From: Streptomyces sp. NBC_00576
GTDB taxonomy: Bacteria; Actinomycetota; Actinomycetes; Streptomycetales; Streptomycetaceae
Assembly: GCF_036345175.1 (NCBI RefSeq)
Contig: NZ_CP107780.1
Coordinates: 9,300,001 to 9,364,000, forward strand
DNA: 64,000 nucleotides
Reading direction: 5' to 3'
The notes under the pieces are model-generated. The model saw only the letters and a program-made list of their open reading frames with translations. It ran no database searches and had not been told where the DNA came from. Below, piece after piece: positions 61,137-64,000 of the stretch (its first letter is position 1; each line of letters starts with the position of its first letter). The position numbers and the translations under genes were made by a program.

Positions 61137-61832
61137 ATGGCAGAGCAGCTGACGGGACTGGCCGACGACCGCGCGCTCCTCGGACGCACCAGCACCGCCG
61201 AGCGGGTGTCGGACATCCTCAGAAGCCGTATCGCCGACGGGTACTTCCCGCCCGGGACCCGGCTCTCCGAGGACAGCATCGGCGGCGCCCTCGGCGTCTC
61301 CCGCAACACGTTGCGCGAGGCGTTCCGGCTGCTCACGCACGAACGCCTGCTGATCCACGAGCTCAACCGAGGCGTCTTCGTCCGGGTCCTCACGGTCGAG
61401 GACGTCGAGGACATCTACCGCACCCGCGCCCTCGTCGAGTGCGCCGTGGTGCGCGGTCTCGGCGAGCCGCCGTACGCCCTGGAGAACCTCGCCGCGGCCG
61501 TCGAGGAAGGGCAGCAGGCGGCGCGCGACGGTGACTGGAAAGGGCTGGGTACGGCCAACATCCACTTCCACGGCGAACTCGTCGCGCTGGCCGGCAGCGC
61601 CCGCACCGACGAACTGATGCGCAGCGTCTTCGCCGAACTGCGCCTCGCCTTCCACGTCGTGGAAGACCCGCGGCGCCTGCACGAGCCCTATCTCGCGCGC
61701 AACCAGCAGATACTGCAAGCCCTCCAGACGGGTGATCGGGAGCGTGCCGAGGGGCTGCTTTCGGTCTATCTCGACGATTCGCTCAAGCGCGTCGTCGAGG
61801 TCTACCGGCGGCGGGTCGGCGAGAACGGGTAG
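61137..61832 (+). CDS. GntR-family regulator, FCD subfamily
   Basis: 231 residues. Winged helix about 15-80 (RVSDILRSRIADGYFPPGTR; LGVSRNTLREAFRLLTHERL). The C-terminal FCD all-helical domain shows metal/effector His and Asp positions in YRTRALVECAVVRGL, NIHFHGELVALAGSARTDEL and LARNQQILQAL. It is divergent from the transporter-DUF1445-pxpABC operon and is its likely local repressor, sensing an organic acid such as 5-oxoproline or glutamate. Confidence 0.92.
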   Translation: MAEQLTGLADDRALLGRTSTAERVSDILRSRIADGYFPPGTRLSEDSIGGALGVSRNTLREAFRLLTHERLLIHELNRGVFVRVLTVEDVEDIYRTRALVECAVVRGLGEPPYALENLAAAVEEGQQAARDGDWKGLGTANIHFHGELVALAGSARTDELMRSVFAELRLAFHVVEDPRRLHEPYLARNQQILQALQTGDRERAEGLLSVYLDDSLKRVVEVYRRRVGENG

Positions 61833-61954
61833 GCGGTACGGGGTTCGGGACCTGCGGCGTTCCACAGGGCGCGAACGCCACGGTGGCGGGGTGACAGCGG
61901 GTCGCTTCTGAGTCGTTTGGGCCGTTGTCAGACCGAGGACCTAGTCTGTGCACC

Positions 61955-63481
61955 GTGACTTCGCCTGCATCGACGGACAGCGTTCCGCCCCAGCTCAGCG
62001 CGGGGCCGCGCCCTGCTCCGGGCCCGGCCGCCGACGAGGGCCTGGCGCGGCGCCTGCGCGCGCTCGCCTGCACCGCCCCGCTCCACGACCTGGACGCGCG
62101 CAAGGCGAATCTCGCCGGCGAGTACTCGGTGTACGGCATGGCGGAGGTGGCCCTCGCGGCCATCGACCTGGTCACCCTGAACATGGACTTCGACACGGGC
62201 GCCGACCACGACCAGATCGTCGCCCGCCTCATCCCGCGCATCGCCGCCCAGGCCCCGCAGCGGCCCGTCACCGAGCACGAGCGCGTCGCCCGCTGGGTCC
62301 TGGAGAACCTGATCAACGTCGGCAGCGTCGACCGAGGCTTCCGGGCCGTATACGGCACGTTCGCACCGGACGGCACGTATGTGCGCCGGGACTACGACTT
62401 CAAGCTGATCGAAGAGGTCCCGGGATACGGCGGAAGCGTCTACCTCCGTACGACGGACGAAGCGGTCAACGTACTTGTCGGCGCCCTCGACACCGACGTC
62501 ACCAGCGCCCAGATCGCCGCCGAGGTCAAGCTGGAGGTGCTGATCAGCCGGGGCCGGCTGGCCGACGCCCAGCTCGCCGCGGAGCAGGCCCGCTACCGGA
62601 CGGTGCAGTACTCGGAGACCCTGCGCAGAGCGCTGGACGCGACCCGGCGCAACGTGCGCGCGGTGGACTGGCTCCAGACCGTTCCCGACATGATCGCCGA
62701 GGCGCTCGACCATGTCGCCGACCGGTATCGCCATGAGAACGCGATCCTGACCAACATCCGCAAGGCCCGTGACGAGTCCGAGGACCCGGAGCAGAAGCGG
62801 CGCGCCGCCGAACTCGTCGACATCGTCAAGGACTGCATCCGCCGGCACACTCAGCTCCAGTCCCGGCTGCTGGAGGCGGGACCGCTGTTCCGCGCGGAGC
62901 AGGACCGGCAGGCCTTCGCGACGCCGATGACGTCCTCGGGGATCGACCTGTACGGCCATCTGGTCGCCCCTGTGCTGCCGTTGCCTCTTGAGGGGGCGGT
63001 GCGGGTCACGGACGCGTTCTTCGCACGCGGGACGGGACTTCGTACACCGGTGTCGGTCCGGGTCGGCGACCTCGTGGACATACTCCTGACGCCACCGGTG
63101 GAGCGGGAGCATCTCGGGGCGGAGATGCCGGAGCCGGACCTGATCGCCACGCCGGACGACAGCCGGTTCAGCGAGGAGCAGTTGGCGGCGGCGATGGAGT
63201 TGCTGGATCTGCCCGCGGACGCGCCTCGGCGGTTGTCGGGGTTGTTGGCCGAGGCGCGTCTTCGGGATGCGGAACTTCCGTATCTGGTGGCTTTGTTGGC
63301 TGTCCATGCCGCCAGCCCGCCGGTGGGGACGGCTTATCGGCAGGGCGAGGAGAAGTTGTTGTTCGCTGTCGATGACGGGACGGAGTTGGACGATCCGGAG
63401 TTCGGGGGCGCCGATCTGATAGTGGGGATGGCGTTGCTGGATGCGGTGGGGATGGCTGCGGACCGTAAGGAGGCGGCGTGA
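61955..63481 (+). CDS. Putative kleisin-like subunit of an Mks/Wadjet-type SMC complex (JetA/MksF-like)
   Basis: Up to 508 residues, cytoplasmic and mostly helical. An N-terminal winged-helix-like part precedes YLRTTDEAVNVLVGALDTDV TSAQIAAEVKLEVLISRGRL (about 165-205). A long helical stretch follows with AARYRTVQY-type residues, RRNVRAVDWLQTVPDMIAEA LDHVADRY, RRAAELVDIVKDCIRRHTQL QSRLL and FRAEQDRQAF. These features recall MukF/MksF kleisins. GTG 61955 has no close ribosome-binding site but a TAGTCT box 8-13 bases upstream, so the mRNA may be leaderless. The next gene fits an MksE partner. Assignment is by resemblance only. Confidence 0.55.
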   Translation: MTSPASTDSVPPQLSAGPRPAPGPAADEGLARRLRALACTAPLHDLDARKANLAGEYSVYGMAEVALAAIDLVTLNMDFDTGADHDQIVARLIPRIAAQAPQRPVTEHERVARWVLENLINVGSVDRGFRAVYGTFAPDGTYVRRDYDFKLIEEVPGYGGSVYLRTTDEAVNVLVGALDTDVTSAQIAAEVKLEVLISRGRLADAQLAAEQARYRTVQYSETLRRALDATRRNVRAVDWLQTVPDMIAEALDHVADRYRHENAILTNIRKARDESEDPEQKRRAAELVDIVKDCIRRHTQLQSRLLEAGPLFRAEQDRQAFATPMTSSGIDLYGHLVAPVLPLPLEGAVRVTDAFFARGTGLRTPVSVRVGDLVDILLTPPVEREHLGAEMPEPDLIATPDDSRFSEEQLAAAMELLDLPADAPRRLSGLLAEARLRDAELPYLVALLAVHAASPPVGTAYRQGEEKLLFAVDDGTELDDPEFGGADLIVGMALLDAVGMAADRKEAA

Positions 63482-63514
63482 ACTGCGGGTTGTTCTTTGA
63501 CCGGCGGCCGGTGG

Positions 63515-63577
63515 GGGGTTGTCGCGCCCACGCGGCGGAGCCGCACATGTCGCAGCCCCGCGCCCCTGAAGGGGCGC
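63515..63577. repeat. Streptomyces-type intergenic hairpin repeat, variant copy 3
   Basis: TTGTCGCGCCCACGCGGCGG AGCCGCACATGTCGCAGCCCC is an expanded form of the core at 6797 and 30313. It ends in the hairpin GCGCCCCT (63560-63567) - GA - AGGGGCGC (63570-63577). It lies inside the 139-bp gap between the two SMC-complex candidate genes, which may weaken but not exclude co-transcription. Confidence 0.7.
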
Positions 63578-63620
63578 CTGTCCGCACGTCCGTTCATCAG
63601 TGCCCCAAGGAGTCTCAGTC

Positions 63621-64000
63621 GTGAACGAGCACGTCGACCGGAGTGAGCCGGAGGCTGTCGCTGCGCCGACTGCCGCCGCTGCCGTCATCACTCCCGGCGA
63701 TGCCGCTGATGCCGCGCGGCTGGTTGCCTTTGGGCTGCAGCCCAAGCTTCAGGCCGCCCGCGATCAGGAGTACGCCGAGCTGTTGCGGCGCTACCGCGAG
63801 GACTCGGCGTTCGCCCGGCTCGCCGATGCCGTGGCTGCCGGGCTGGGGCTGGTCGTGCTGGAGGTGTCCCCGCGCGCGGGGATGGCGGTGACCGCTGCCG
63901 AGGACTCTGTTTTCGCCGTACGGATGGGGGACTACGCCCGTCGTACGTCCGCCGACGGCTCGGACCGATTTCTGCACGGGCTCGCCCACCTGGCCGTTGC
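63621..64000 (+). CDS. Putative winged-helix partner (JetB/MksE-like), 3'-truncated by window edge
   Basis: 126 residues visible, open to the window end. GTG 63621 has AAGGAGT 10-15 bases upstream. An Ala-rich start is followed by ARLVAFGLQPKLQAARDQEY AELLRRYREDSAFARLADAV AAGLGLVVLEVSPRAGMAVT. It then reads FAVRMGDYARRTSADG. This is typical of a small winged-helix protein that accompanies an SMC ATPase. Identity rests mainly on following the kleisin-like gene. If right, an SMC-like ATPase gene follows immediately outside the window. Confidence 0.5.
   Translation, partial: MNEHVDRSEPEAVAAPTAAAAVITPGDAADAARLVAFGLQPKLQAARDQEYAELLRRYREDSAFARLADAVAAGLGLVVLEVSPRAGMAVTAAEDSVFAVRMGDYARRTSADGSDRFLHGLAHLAV

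Overview
The window is high-GC actinobacterial chromosome, almost certainly Streptomyces. The evidence is many GTG starts, dense coding with strong third-position G/C, an RbpA gene with a sigma-R type promoter, DasR-type sites at a chitinase promoter, and short intergenic hairpin repeats typical of streptomycetes. From memory, the gene order (rpe, SorC regulator, guaB1 ... riboflavin/histidine genes ... GH18 chitinase, a 47-residue SCO1431-type membrane protein, Ppm1-like mannosyltransferase, FxsA, RbpA) is collinear with the SCO1464-to-SCO140x part of S. coelicolor. No rRNA, tRNA, CRISPR array, insertion sequence or phage is visible.

Region 1 (1-6.8 kb): the 3' end of rpe, a SorC/DeoR regulator, an MMPL exporter, a barstar-like protein, GuaB1 and an Lrp regulator. 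Region 2 (6.8-13.4 kb): a HutC-type GntR regulator facing a four-gene ABC importer and a protein fusing a HAD phosphatase to an endonuclease/exonuclease/phosphatase domain. A palindromic operator lies before the importer, and an unusual 8-bp periodic repeat lies before the fusion gene. Region 3 (13.6-22.3 kb): a DavA/DavB-like lysine (or arginine) monooxygenase pathway, an LLM oxidoreductase, a DUF5995-like protein, a GH6 cellulase, a thioesterase, and an MFS/ROK divergent pair with a perfect operator-like palindrome. Region 4 (22.3-27.6 kb): an FMN riboswitch followed by ribE-pnuX-ribBA-ribH-hisE-hisG-PH protein. A promoter resembling a chitinase promoter but lacking a gene lies just upstream.

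Region 5 (27.8-44.7 kb): two CNNM/CBS membrane proteins, an EccA/CbbX-like AAA ATPase, a uridine-kinase-like protein, a Tat-exported C39-like peptidase, a tiny membrane protein, a TetR regulator, a GH18 chitinase, an acyl-CoA dehydrogenase, an Lrp regulator, an amidohydrolase, a dolichol-phosphate-mannose-synthase-like enzyme, FxsA and RbpA. Region 6 (44.9-56.3 kb): an MFS carrier, a glycerophosphodiesterase, a YczE/MocR divergent pair, an FtsK-like ATPase with a damaged Walker A motif plus a small membrane partner, an ankyrin protein, a 19-residue peptide with vicinal cysteines, a HEAT-like protein, two glycosyltransferases and an internally deleted SGNH hydrolase pseudogene.

Region 7 (56.5-64 kb): a 5-oxoprolinase operon (pxpC-pxpB-pxpA) with a DUF1445 protein and an MFS transporter, facing an FCD GntR regulator with a perfect 19-bp palindrome between them. 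The window ends in two genes that look like the kleisin and winged-helix subunits of an Mks/Wadjet-type SMC complex. The expected ATPase and nuclease would lie just outside.
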